A stretch of 64,000 nt of DNA. Origin: Psychrobacter arenosus (GTDB taxonomy: Bacteria > Pseudomonadota > Gammaproteobacteria > Pseudomonadales > Moraxellaceae). Shown here piece after piece: positions 27,014 to 39,669 of this stretch (position 1 is the stretch's first letter; each line of letters opens with the position of its first letter). Below the pieces are notes generated by a model. It made no database searches. It was not told where the DNA came from and was given only the letters and a program-made list of their open reading frames with translations. The position numbers and the translations under genes are program-made. The DNA lies in assembly GCF_904848165.1 (NCBI RefSeq), contig NZ_LR884459.1, positions 558,001-622,000 on the forward strand, written 5' to 3'.

Positions 27014-28891
27014 CGCTAATGAATAGTCTTGAATAGTTTTAAATATATCTTTTAAGCTATTTAAGGCATCAATATTATGCTTTTGCTGCAAGTTGCGACA
27101 CAAATGATGCACCCTAGCTGCTAATATCGTAGTCCCTATTAATTGCCTTTCACCGTACTGGTTTATATAATTTACTAACGATTCCTGTCTTTGTTCGATT
27201 AGCTTGGCAACCACTGCGGTGACCTCCTGCTCTAACCTTCCTGATATCTGCCAATAAGTGCCCAACCTATCTACCACCCAACCTTGCCAGCAATAGACGA
27301 TAGGCTTGCCTTCGCATATCGCTAGACGCAACGTCGCCATATTATCTACGCTTAGGGTTTTGGGTAGCCCTTCTACTTGGGCTATCAACGATTCCCATTG
27401 CACTTTCATTTCATCGACCCTTAACTCATCCCGTTCATCTGGATGTAAATAGTCTAATCGTGACCAATCCAGTGCCCGCATACGTTGCCCTAAATCTACA
27501 TGGGTGCGTTGAAACTTTTCAATAAGTTGACTAGGTACTGGAAGGTTATAAATCTGCTCTCTTATTTGCTTATAGTAAGGTCGACGCTGCGTTAAGGTTT
27601 GCCCAACGGCTTCAGGATGAAATTCCATTAGCAAGTATTTACCTTGCGCCAATTCTCCAGACTCTATTAAGGTGGGTATTAAGGCTACTGAATGATAGCG
27701 ACATGCTGCTTTTTGAGGCTGAGCAAATACCGTTAGAAAATCTATTTCATGCTGCGCAAAACTTGCTTTAGTAGGGTGATAGCATTTCAGTAATAAGTAA
27801 GAGGCTCTTGGGGGCTCAGTAGCATTTAAGCGCTCTGTAATTCGTATCACTACATATGCAATTGTGGCTTTGCTAAATAGCTTACACTCTAAGCACTCGA
27901 TAGCTAAGCCTGTTTGATAATGTGTAGTGTGAACGCTATCTTGTAGCGCTGTCGCAATTTTTACGCTAGAGGTGGCGTTATGACCACACTGCATTATCTT
28001 AGGATATCGACCCTTGATAGTGTCATAGCGCGCCCTGACCCAAGCGGGTAACCACTCCTGAAGATGCTGCTGATAAAACTGCTGCTCAAAATCATTTTGA
28101 CTGTTAAGTCCTAGCTGCTGCTCTTTAGATAAAAATAATAGATTGATATTATTAATGCGTTTTTTAATACCCAATAAACCCAGAGCGACATTAACGTACG
28201 CTAGCAAGGCTTGCCTGCTGATCAATACCGCAATAAAGGTCAGCAGCAAACTCGGTAAGCTCTGTTGTGTATAGTCATAGACGATGACCGCAAAACCTAC
28301 AGCAATACCTAAATTGGTCAGTAATAAACTATTTTGCTGTAAGCGATCCTGTAACTTTTGATACTCTGCTAATTGCGGCGACTGGCGCAGACTATAGTGG
28401 ATACTCAGGGCAAGTATCAGCATATAAAGTAGGACAGCAAAAGCCATCTTGGGATAAATAAACACGACGATTGCAGTAAAGACTAGCCAGTTAACGATAG
28501 CGGCGAGACTGCGAATGATCACACCCATAGTGAAATGCGCAATCACTTGATGATTGACCATCAGCTTGGTCTTATCAAGGTTACGAACTACCTTATCCGC
28601 TAGGCCCTCTACCCCTACTTTACTTTGATGCTTTAACCAGACATACAAGCCAAAGCTAACAGCAATCACTAGGCTTAACCACAGCAACTGTAGCATCGCG
28701 GGCATCGGTGTGGACAACATACTGTCCATACGACTGTGCCCCGTAGAGAGCACATAAAGGATCTGCCAAGGTAAGATAAGACTAATCAACAGACACACTT
28801 GCGAGCCTAAGCTCATCAGTAGTATCCGCCCTACTCTAGCTTTACACGGCGTAAAGATCTGTCGGTAGATATGAAGCGTATTTGCAAGCAT
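26960..28891 (-). CDS. Membrane protein with ABC-exporter-like helices and an unrecognised cytosolic domain
   Basis: 643 residues. Residues 1-280 hold about six hydrophobic helices, arranged in pairs like the membrane half of an ABC exporter (start GRILLMSLGSQVCLLISLILPW), but no Walker or signature motif follows. Residues 290-643 are soluble; the stretch KYLLMEFHPEAVGQTL with later helical Arg/Glu-rich sequence is faintly like a kinase-type hinge, but no catalytic loop is visible. I do not recognise the family. It is last of three minus-strand genes after the CapA/Mur-ligase fusion and the metallopeptidase (42-base gap), so it likely exports, senses or anchors whatever that system makes. Ribosome binding site weak. 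Its end overlaps the small cio gene. Confidence 0.7.
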   Translation of the reverse strand: MLANTLHIYRQIFTPCKARVGRILLMSLGSQVCLLISLILPWQILYVLSTGHSRMDSMLSTPMPAMLQLLWLSLVIAVSFGLYVWLKHQSKVGVEGLADKVVRNLDKTKLMVNHQVIAHFTMGVIIRSLAAIVNWLVFTAIVVFIYPKMAFAVLLYMLILALSIHYSLRQSPQLAEYQKLQDRLQQNSLLLTNLGIAVGFAVIVYDYTQQSLPSLLLTFIAVLISRQALLAYVNVALGLLGIKKRINNINLLFLSKEQQLGLNSQNDFEQQFYQQHLQEWLPAWVRARYDTIKGRYPKIMQCGHNATSSVKIATALQDSVHTTHYQTGLAIECLECKLFSKATIAYVVIRITERLNATEPPRASYLLLKCYHPTKASFAQHEIDFLTVFAQPQKAACRYHSVALIPTLIESGELAQGKYLLMEFHPEAVGQTLTQRRPYYKQIREQIYNLPVPSQLIEKFQRTHVDLGQRMRALDWSRLDYLHPDERDELRVDEMKVQWESLIAQVEGLPKTLSVDNMATLRLAICEGKPIVYCWQGWVVDRLGTYWQISGRLEQEVTAVVAKLIEQRQESLVNYINQYGERQLIGTTILAARVHHLCRNLQQKHNIDALNSLKDIFKTIQDYSLALFDTHSQADQLSDGENS

Positions 28892-28933
28892 AAATTGGAC
28901 TCGCCAGCAGAAAGCCTATAGGTTAGGCAGCCC

Positions 28934-30037
28934 TTACAGCTCAATAGCTAGGAAGGTCTCAAGCTCGTTAGACTGCTCGGCTATAGGTACCGCTTTATTA
29001 ACAGCCCGTTTTACTGCCTGCCAAATATAAGGATTTAAAGTCTCATCACTTTGCATTTTTTCTCGCCAGCCATAAGGTGGCCAACCTTTTATCTTTGAAA
29101 CGTTTAGGCTTTCTGCAGCCAACTCCGCAAATAGGATGGGGATAAACTCAGTACCGTAGGCTTTATTATCGGCAAAGATGGGAGCGCCTGAGAGATAGCG
29201 TTGTTGAGCCAGCGCTTGAGGGATAATAAATTCGTCATTCTTATCAATTTGTTGAAATAAACGCGTCCACATTTTACTGGCGCCATAATTGGTCGCCATC
29301 ACCTTGCGCAGCTCAGCCCTAGTTTGTGGTAATGAGCGACTTGCCTCCCCAGTGCCCTCAATAAATAGCGATTGTGTCCAACGCGCTAATCCCTCGAGCA
29401 ACCAACCATTTTTAAACATGATTTGGCTGTTTTGATAAAGGTGAAACAGCTCATGAGCTGGGGTGGCTAATGTTCTACTATCCCCATAAACTTCATTACC
29501 TAATGCTAGCCGTATAAAGCACTTATTCTCCGGATCCGCTCTACTGGTATGCACCTCATCAAATGCACGCCCATAGGCTTTATCAGCGGGTGATATTTCA
29601 ATATTAATATATTGGGCGAGCTGATAGCGTGGCTGCTCTAGCGGACTCTTTAACTGGAGTACTTGCTGATATAACTCATCTGCTGCTTCAAGCTGTCTTT
29701 GAATATCAATAGTTTGCGTTGCAGATACGGTTTGTTGCACCTTAGTGCTCACTTCCTGGCTAGCCTGCGCTTTGGTCTTAATTGAAAATCTAAAATAGTC
29801 ACTGGCGGGCTGGTTTGCGTAGCGAAATGGTTTAAGCAGATGTTTGCCTTCTAGGCAGGCGCTATGATTTTCACCCGACATATCATTGCGGTTTGCCATG
29901 CTACTCAAGGCGATACCTTTATTCTTATTATCATTGTTATCCCTACCACTATCTAGCAACGAAACCTCATTGGCTGACAGTAGCAGGTAGCCTATGCTCA
30001 CCACGACAAATAACGCTAACCCTTGATAAGTAGTCAT
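28934..30037 (-). CDS. Membrane-anchored HEXXH zinc metallopeptidase
   Basis: 367 residues with one N-terminal membrane helix (GLALFVVVSIGYLLLSA), so the catalytic part faces the periplasm. The zinc site reads PAHELFHLYQN (HEXXH) with a downstream WLLEGLARW Glu 16 residues after the second His, a gluzincin-like layout. No known peptidase family is recognised beyond that. The frame extends to 30094 inside the preceding gene, but the ATG at 30037 has GAGG six bases upstream and starts just seven bases after that gene's stop, so the two are tightly coupled. It may trim a peptide or mature a surface protein. Confidence 0.75.
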   Translation of the reverse strand: MTTYQGLALFVVVSIGYLLLSANEVSLLDSGRDNNDNKNKGIALSSMANRNDMSGENHSACLEGKHLLKPFRYANQPASDYFRFSIKTKAQASQEVSTKVQQTVSATQTIDIQRQLEAADELYQQVLQLKSPLEQPRYQLAQYINIEISPADKAYGRAFDEVHTSRADPENKCFIRLALGNEVYGDSRTLATPAHELFHLYQNSQIMFKNGWLLEGLARWTQSLFIEGTGEASRSLPQTRAELRKVMATNYGASKMWTRLFQQIDKNDEFIIPQALAQQRYLSGAPIFADNKAYGTEFIPILFAELAAESLNVSKIKGWPPYGWREKMQSDETLNPYIWQAVKRAVNKAVPIAEQSNELETFLAIEL

Positions 30038-30044
30038 AAATGCC

Positions 30045-33000
30045 TCATAAAATCTTTTTAAAGAGTGCGCCCGTCTTACCAAAGTCGCTATCACGACTAG
30101 AGCCTTTAAATAAAATCACATCATCAGGACTCACCTGTTGCTTTAAGAACTCTGCGAGTGCTTGTGCTTGCTCGAAATGAGGCCCGAGTATCGTATCGGG
30201 GAGTTTGGCACGTAGCCATTTCATTTCCTCCCCATGGGTTAGTACTAAATCCGGTTGACTGTCTAGCAGAGGTTTAGCTAAGGCTTCATGGATATCTTTC
30301 GCCTTGTCCCCTAAATGCACAATACGCCCAAGGACAAAGATTTTTTTGTTGTAATGAACGCCTTGACTGCTATTCACCATAGTTTCTTTAGCGTTATCTC
30401 CTTTATTAGTAGTACCTAGAGAATTTGGACTAATAGAGTCATTACTTTGACCCTTAGTATTCTGTGTATAACCCTCTTTCTTTACACTGCCTGCAAAAGT
30501 GCCGTTTTTAAAAATAGTAAATGCATTGACCATAGAGTCGTATTCGGCATTAAAGCTGTCATCAATGATATTAATGACCCCTTGCTTATAGTCCAGTTTT
30601 TCTATTTGTAATCTGCGCTCAGGGCATTCGTAGTGCTTGATAGCTTGGCATGCCACTGATTTATCAAACCCCAATGCATAGATAACGGCAAAGGCCGCAA
30701 TGGCATTTTTTGCCATTCCCATTGAGGGCATGGGTAAGATAAAGTCAAAGTCGCCCTCATCAGTCTCTAACCAAACATGACTAGATACTAAAGATAGCTC
30801 TATATTTTTTATGCGGATGTGCGCTTGCGGGTGGTCGCCATAGATGATGACTTGCTTACTGTAATGCTGAGCATAATGAAGCACCTGCTTAAAAAAGGGC
30901 AGATGAGCGCCAACCACAGCTATAGCATTACGGCTTAAGCCATTAAATATCTGGGTCTTATATTGCATGGTTTTTTCGAGAGAGCTGAGCTGCTCGGTCT
31001 GTGAGTACCCTATTTCAGTGACGAGAGCAACGTCAGGTTGAATAAACTGCGTCACCGGTCCTCTTTTCATCCATAAAGCACTTTGCGCCACTTCTATTAT
31101 GGCCGCTTCATGGTCAGGGGCTAGACTGGCCATCACCCCTAATGCTCCGACCCGAGAATTATAGTTATCAAAAGAGGTCAGTACTTTTTTAGCAACTATC
31201 ATGTGCTCTAACATGCTGCAAGTGCTCGACTTCCCTACTGTACCCGTAATGGCAATGACCGGATTAGCAAAGCGAGTACGGGCAGCAATCCCTATCTCAA
31301 TCCAAGCTTTAATAGGGTCTTTAACCAGCAGTACGGGGAAATCTTTAGGCAAGCCATCGACAGGATGCGCCACGATAGCGCCTGCTAGCTTGTCTATATT
31401 GGGTTGAATCTGAGTATGTCGATCAAGCGGTGGCGGCGGCTTAGTACTGTTCTCGTGTTGGGCTCTGTTCTCGTTAGTATTCGCCACCATCAACACTTGC
31501 TGCCTGTTAAATTCATCAATATGTTTTTGACTATTGACCACCGCATCCACATACCAGTCTTTAGGAGGCGGTGTCAGCCATTTACCGCGAGTGATGGATT
31601 GTAATTGCTCAGCATTCCAGCAGCCGATAGTGTGTTGCTCGTAGATTTTATCTGCAAAAGCCTGGCGATACTTAAGACGTTCAGGTAATGAGGCTGCATA
31701 TTTAATAGTATTAATATGGAGGAGATATTGAAAGGGCAGACGCTTAAATGGAGCGTCTAATCCAGCCCCGCGAATGGCCACTTCTAACTGTAAGGAGCCA
31801 TTGTCCCAGGTGTTAAGATAAGGTGGTCGCAACCCATAAAAATCTCTATATATTTTGCCCACTTCCCAAGTAGAGGTCGGCAGTAGCCAATCGCAAGGAT
31901 CATGCGAAGTGCCCCGCCCCCATGCCAACATAGCCGTTTGAAAGGTCGGCTTGCCGCGGAAGTGAATTCGATAGTCTTCGCTTACATGCTCCGTTATCTC
32001 CCAGAAACTCTCCACCCATAACATTCTACGTCGATTAAAAAACCTTGGCTTTGTGCGGAGACCCAACAAAGTCATGGGACCAAAGTTAATCGGCTCTATT
32101 CGGGCGTCTTCTGGCACCTCTTCCATTACCAAGTCGCTGCGGTCTTTAGCCTGCCATTGGCTATAGTCGAGCTTGGCGTCTTGATTATTAAAATTAGGCT
32201 GTCCAGTCGTTACTTGAGTAAAGGGTTGTAAGACTAAGCCCTGTTTAACGGGACTGGCTTCACTAGGGGGCACTACAGCTAGGCAACCCGATTGATAAAT
32301 TTGTACGGATGTTTTCATATTTTGGCAAAGTTGGGCATAACGTTGGCAACTGTCGATCGCCTGCTGTCCCTCAATAGTTTCGGTTCTACCATAGTCAATA
32401 GCGACGGGATGCATGACGACTGCGTCAATACCTTGCTGCGAGATTTGCAACTCAAAGACGCCGCCCTCTTTAGGGTCGGCTAACATAGCATCAAACAATA
32501 GGTCACCCGCATCATGAATAATAGGTTTGCCTTGATAGACCTCTATGCCTTGTAGACGATGCGCAGATGCTCCTAACACCGCATCTGCCCCAGCTTCGAT
32601 TAACTGATGACCTACTGCTATTTCGTCCTTATCTGGGACTGTGCGTTCATTCGCTCCCCAGTGTATCGCTATCAAAATTAAACGACCTGCTGATTTCTCT
32701 TGTGCAAAATAAGGGGCATAAGTCTCTAACCAGAGCTCATGATTTTTGGGATTAATATAAGCTGCGCCTGCAGCTGTCTTCGTCACGGCATAGCGCTGCA
32801 TAGTGGCATCAACATTGAATAAAGCGAGCTGCACACCATTGGGCAAAGTATGATAAATAGGGGCAAAAGCGGCTTGTGCGCTCCTGCCTATGCCTACATA
32901 AGCAACACCCGCTGCCTTTAAAATGTCCATTTGCTCGAGTAAAGCCGCAGCCCCATAATCCCCACTATGATTGTTAGCACAAGCTACTGCGTTAACGCCC

Positions 33001-35072
33001 GCCTTGAGCAACACTGCTACCATTTCAGGGCGTGCTCGATAATAAAAAGGCCCACCTTCCCCTTTTTCGCGCCCTTGCTCCCCTTGTACCGCTAGCACAC
33101 ATTCTAGATTTACGATGGTGTAGTCCGCTGCTTTTAATACCTCAATATCTAGGACATTATCTACCCCATACTCAGTCGTTAGAAAATGTTGCCGACGCCC
33201 TAAATTGACATCCCCACCCCAAACAACAGAACAAATATTAGCCGGTTTATCTGGTGCTAGCGTCACAGGTATTGGTTGCGGTTGCGTAGCCGGGGCTTTA
33301 AATGAGGGGGATTTAGTCAGCAGTTTAGGATAGTGAGGATTCGCCAGTAATTCATAATAATTCACGTATCCCGACAGATAGTGCTCTACGTCATCAATAC
33401 GGACTCGAAAGCCATGGTGACGAATAAAAAAACCGTGCTCAATGGTAGTGGGTGATTTGAAGAACATAGCGACTTCAGGAAAGAAGAAGCCATTGAGCAG
33501 ATAATTAGCACGGGAATGCAACGCTTCATAAAATGCTGCAATATCAAACTCTTCTAAAACATCCTGATATTCAGGAAAATCGTCGAGCTTGATGAGCATC
33601 TTATGGAAAGCCATGCTGAGCTCAAGTAAGGTAGGAAAAGTAGTAATACGATTTTTGATGAAGTCGGTATACCCTTTGACATTATTGACAGCAAACTGAA
33701 AATACTTTTTGTCGGACTTATAAATAACCAGCTCATTAGAGCAATAAGACAACCAATGGTCGTGAGCGTGGTAATGCTTTGCGGCGATAAAGTAATCAAA
33801 GGCGCGCTCAACACAATCTAACCAACGCTGATCTTTGGTCAATCCATATAGACGCATTAAACCAAAAGCAGCCTCACCATCGTAATAAATAATACGGGTC
33901 TTTTGCTTTAATTTGAGTGAGTCAGCATGTAGCACATGGACGAAACTGCCGTCTGACTGCTGCATGGCGACTATACCTAATGCCAACTTTTCAGTGATGG
34001 CTAAGTACTCATCTCTTTGCGCAGTTTTAGGGAAAACTTGCAAATACTTCACAAAAGCTAAGATAGCAACGGCATTGGCTCCCAGTTTTATCTCGGCATT
34101 TAAATCAATCACATAAGCTATCTGTTGATAATCTCGAATCAGTTGATCTTTCAAATAAGTTAAAGCTTGATCTATGCGGGTCTTAAGCATGGCCAACGCA
34201 TCAGGCATGATGGTTGCTTTATTACGGCAAATCTCGAAGCCTTCTAGCAAAGCATAGGTACTACTTGCATGGCGCAGATTATTGTAAAAATCAATCTTGC
34301 GGTCAAAACAAGGAAAATAACCATAAATATATTCACCAGAATCCTGCACTTGTTGGGCGAGGTATTGGCTACTTTGAGTGATGATGCGCAACGTTGATTG
34401 AGGTTGCAAGTTACCCAGCTGACGGCGGCCTTTATTGCGGGATTGAGTATTTAAATCCCAGCATTCATTAGTACGAGCATCAAAATACCATCCCGCTGTA
34501 TTAAAAGTTTGCATGGCTAAGTCAGGAGTGTAATTAGGGATTTGGCTACTGCCATGGCGTCGCTTAAAATAACGCTCAAAATTAGTCTTATTCACTTGCG
34601 CGTGGGAAACATCTCCGCCTTTATAAAGACAAGCATTAGCGTTTAATTCCATTTCTGTAAACAATAACCAAGGCTCGCGAATACCAGCAAAGACAATACC
34701 TGCCCGATAATAATTCCGTTTAAAGTTTTTTAGTGAACTCTCAAATTGTGACCAAGTGGTGGTTTGGCTATTCGTCACCCATTCAATACGACAGCTTTGT
34801 AAAGGCCCATTAAATTTCTTACCTATATCTAGCAAAATATCTTCAATAGTTTGATTTAAAAATAAATCAGCAGTTGGGTGAAGGTCTATGTCTGCCAGCC
34901 ATAAAGTTTTAGTAATTGCCCGCGCCTGCATATCACTCGCAGAAATTATTAAGCAATACTCTTCTGTATCACTAAATTTATACTGTGCCTGCCATATATG
35001 CATATCTGCAATAATTTTAGTTTTTACGAGTTGAATTAAATCTACACTCCTATTATCTTTAATTGCGTCCAT
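30045..35072 (-). CDS. Giant fusion: six-hairpin-like, CapA metallophosphatase and MurF/CapB-like ligase domains
   Basis: 1,675 residues, no signal peptide or membrane helix seen. Residues 1-250 are unrecognised. About 260-590 look like an alpha/alpha six-hairpin barrel (RHASSTYALLEGFE, KLGANAVAILAF, MQQSDGSFVHV, YYDGEAAFGLMRLYG). About 610-890 match CapA/PgsA of poly-gamma-glutamate synthesis: GGDVNLGR, NLECVL, CANNHSGDYG, IHWGANE, GASAHRLQG, HDAGDLLFD. About 940-1120 is unrecognised. About 1250-1675 is a Mur ligase: P-loop ITGTVGKSSTCSML, VEVAQSAL, DDSFNAEYDSM and C-terminal LFKGSSRDSDFG, nearest to MurF/CapB. ATP-dependent amide-bond formation on an amino-acid polymer or wall peptide is inferred. 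First of a three-gene operon with the metallopeptidase and membrane protein. Confidence 0.85.
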   Translation of the reverse strand: MDAIKDNRSVDLIQLVKTKIIADMHIWQAQYKFSDTEEYCLIISASDMQARAITKTLWLADIDLHPTADLFLNQTIEDILLDIGKKFNGPLQSCRIEWVTNSQTTTWSQFESSLKNFKRNYYRAGIVFAGIREPWLLFTEMELNANACLYKGGDVSHAQVNKTNFERYFKRRHGSSQIPNYTPDLAMQTFNTAGWYFDARTNECWDLNTQSRNKGRRQLGNLQPQSTLRIITQSSQYLAQQVQDSGEYIYGYFPCFDRKIDFYNNLRHASSTYALLEGFEICRNKATIMPDALAMLKTRIDQALTYLKDQLIRDYQQIAYVIDLNAEIKLGANAVAILAFVKYLQVFPKTAQRDEYLAITEKLALGIVAMQQSDGSFVHVLHADSLKLKQKTRIIYYDGEAAFGLMRLYGLTKDQRWLDCVERAFDYFIAAKHYHAHDHWLSYCSNELVIYKSDKKYFQFAVNNVKGYTDFIKNRITTFPTLLELSMAFHKMLIKLDDFPEYQDVLEEFDIAAFYEALHSRANYLLNGFFFPEVAMFFKSPTTIEHGFFIRHHGFRVRIDDVEHYLSGYVNYYELLANPHYPKLLTKSPSFKAPATQPQPIPVTLAPDKPANICSVVWGGDVNLGRRQHFLTTEYGVDNVLDIEVLKAADYTIVNLECVLAVQGEQGREKGEGGPFYYRARPEMVAVLLKAGVNAVACANNHSGDYGAAALLEQMDILKAAGVAYVGIGRSAQAAFAPIYHTLPNGVQLALFNVDATMQRYAVTKTAAGAAYINPKNHELWLETYAPYFAQEKSAGRLILIAIHWGANERTVPDKDEIAVGHQLIEAGADAVLGASAHRLQGIEVYQGKPIIHDAGDLLFDAMLADPKEGGVFELQISQQGIDAVVMHPVAIDYGRTETIEGQQAIDSCQRYAQLCQNMKTSVQIYQSGCLAVVPPSEASPVKQGLVLQPFTQVTTGQPNFNNQDAKLDYSQWQAKDRSDLVMEEVPEDARIEPINFGPMTLLGLRTKPRFFNRRRMLWVESFWEITEHVSEDYRIHFRGKPTFQTAMLAWGRGTSHDPCDWLLPTSTWEVGKIYRDFYGLRPPYLNTWDNGSLQLEVAIRGAGLDAPFKRLPFQYLLHINTIKYAASLPERLKYRQAFADKIYEQHTIGCWNAEQLQSITRGKWLTPPPKDWYVDAVVNSQKHIDEFNRQQVLMVANTNENRAQHENSTKPPPPLDRHTQIQPNIDKLAGAIVAHPVDGLPKDFPVLLVKDPIKAWIEIGIAARTRFANPVIAITGTVGKSSTCSMLEHMIVAKKVLTSFDNYNSRVGALGVMASLAPDHEAAIIEVAQSALWMKRGPVTQFIQPDVALVTEIGYSQTEQLSSLEKTMQYKTQIFNGLSRNAIAVVGAHLPFFKQVLHYAQHYSKQVIIYGDHPQAHIRIKNIELSLVSSHVWLETDEGDFDFILPMPSMGMAKNAIAAFAVIYALGFDKSVACQAIKHYECPERRLQIEKLDYKQGVINIIDDSFNAEYDSMVNAFTIFKNGTFAGSVKKEGYTQNTKGQSNDSISPNSLGTTNKGDNAKETMVNSSQGVHYNKKIFVLGRIVHLGDKAKDIHEALAKPLLDSQPDLVLTHGEEMKWLRAKLPDTILGPHFEQAQALAEFLKQQVSPDDVILFKGSSRDSDFGKTGALFKKIL

Positions 35073-35280
35073 AGCTTAGCCAACTCCATTTAATTATTAG
35101 CTACAATATAAATAATTATTGAATTTACTTTATCATAATTCTAATAAAATGTTTTATTAAATTAATTCTAATCTTCTGCTTTTATAAAAAATATATACAA
35201 CCTTTTGAAATTAAATAAGACTTTTACTATTAAATAAATACGACGCTATCAATAGATAAAACCTAGTGACTCCTCAAATA

Positions 35281-35308
35281 AAAAGCGCTCCCTATTGGGA
35301 GCGCTTTT
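35281..35308. terminator. Terminator after the Asp-Ala repeat gene
   Basis: A 12-bp perfect stem AAAAGCGCTCCC/GGGAGCGCTTTT with a 4-base loop, 36 bases after the stop codon at 35345. T runs on both strands allow action either way; on minus it separates the repeat gene from the CapA/Mur-ligase operon, which then needs its own promoter in 35073-35280. Confidence 0.88.
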
Positions 35309-35344
35309 CAATTATGCCGTTAAAAGACTACTTTAGATTCAGAT

Positions 35345-38758
<3,414 letters not shown>

Positions 38759-39669
38759 TAGAAAATCCTTTTTTTTAGGTCATAAACCAGAAATTTTATT
38801 TAACAACTATGACGGGCTAAAACAGTGCTTTTCTTAAAATTTCACTAACTAATTACTTATTTTGTTTTGACTATTCATTGCTTAATAAAAACTTTAGTCA
38901 TCACGGGGCTTACGCAAATCCGGCTATCCTTATTAATAAGTGGGTGTAAAAAATAGGTGACTTTAAAATAAAGTGTTTACCTTATTCGTTATGCATACGT
39001 TTAGCCCCATATGCATGGGCAATAGGCAAAGTTCAGAGATATTGACTGAAACTGACAAGCGGATATTCTTTATATTTGCCAGTTCGCATTAGAGGTTACG
39101 AATTATTTTTTAGTGGCTATTTGATAAGAGTGTTAATAAGAACGACTTGCTCTTAATCTATAAACACTAAAAATTATTTAAAATCTTAAATTTAGTAAAA
39201 ATAATTATTAAATTTAAATTTAATACACAGTCACTTTATCATAGTGCTTTTTTTTAGTGCTTTATATCTGGATAAATTCTGACGACTTGTATTTATTTTC
39301 TGATAGTATTTTTCTCTATTAATAGTTGCTATAAATATGACCTTTTATCGTTATAATTAGACCTACTATCTATAAGACCCTGTTTATCATTACGTTTGCT
39401 ACCAACTAATGTTTAATAAATAACCTTGCTTAGTGATTCATAAAACTCTTTTTAGAAATCGCTCATTTATTTATAGAAATAGATATTCTTGTCATTACTA
39501 ATTAATAACTTGTTCACTCAGTTTGTTATTAACAGCTAATATTTAAATTTTAGACAAAAAAACACCAAGCTGTTAGCTTGGTGTTTTTACTAAAATTAGT
39601 ACGCTTTTAGATAACGCTATAGATGATTATGGTCTAAATATACCAGCCCCTTAGCTAGCTAGCATTTAT
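38759..39669. other. Long AT-rich region between hlyD and the repeat-protein gene
   Basis: 910 bases with almost no GC-rich patches; contains the T1SS terminator at 39557-39588 and, by position, the promoter and regulatory region of the Asp-Ala protein. Poly-A/T tracts and TTTAAATTTAA motifs suggest binding by H-NS-like proteins. I see no convincing gene. Confidence 0.5.
39557..39588. terminator. Terminator of the type I secretion operon
   Basis: An 11-bp perfect stem AACACCAAGCT/AGCTTGGTGTT with a 3-base loop, flanked by A and T runs on both sides. On minus it lies about 80 bases after the hlyD stop. Confidence 0.88.

Noticed and set aside
26815..27036. 73-codon frame on plus after cioB
   Set aside because: It is out of frame with the 39-codon gene at 26894, which has the strong ribosome binding site and a membrane helix.
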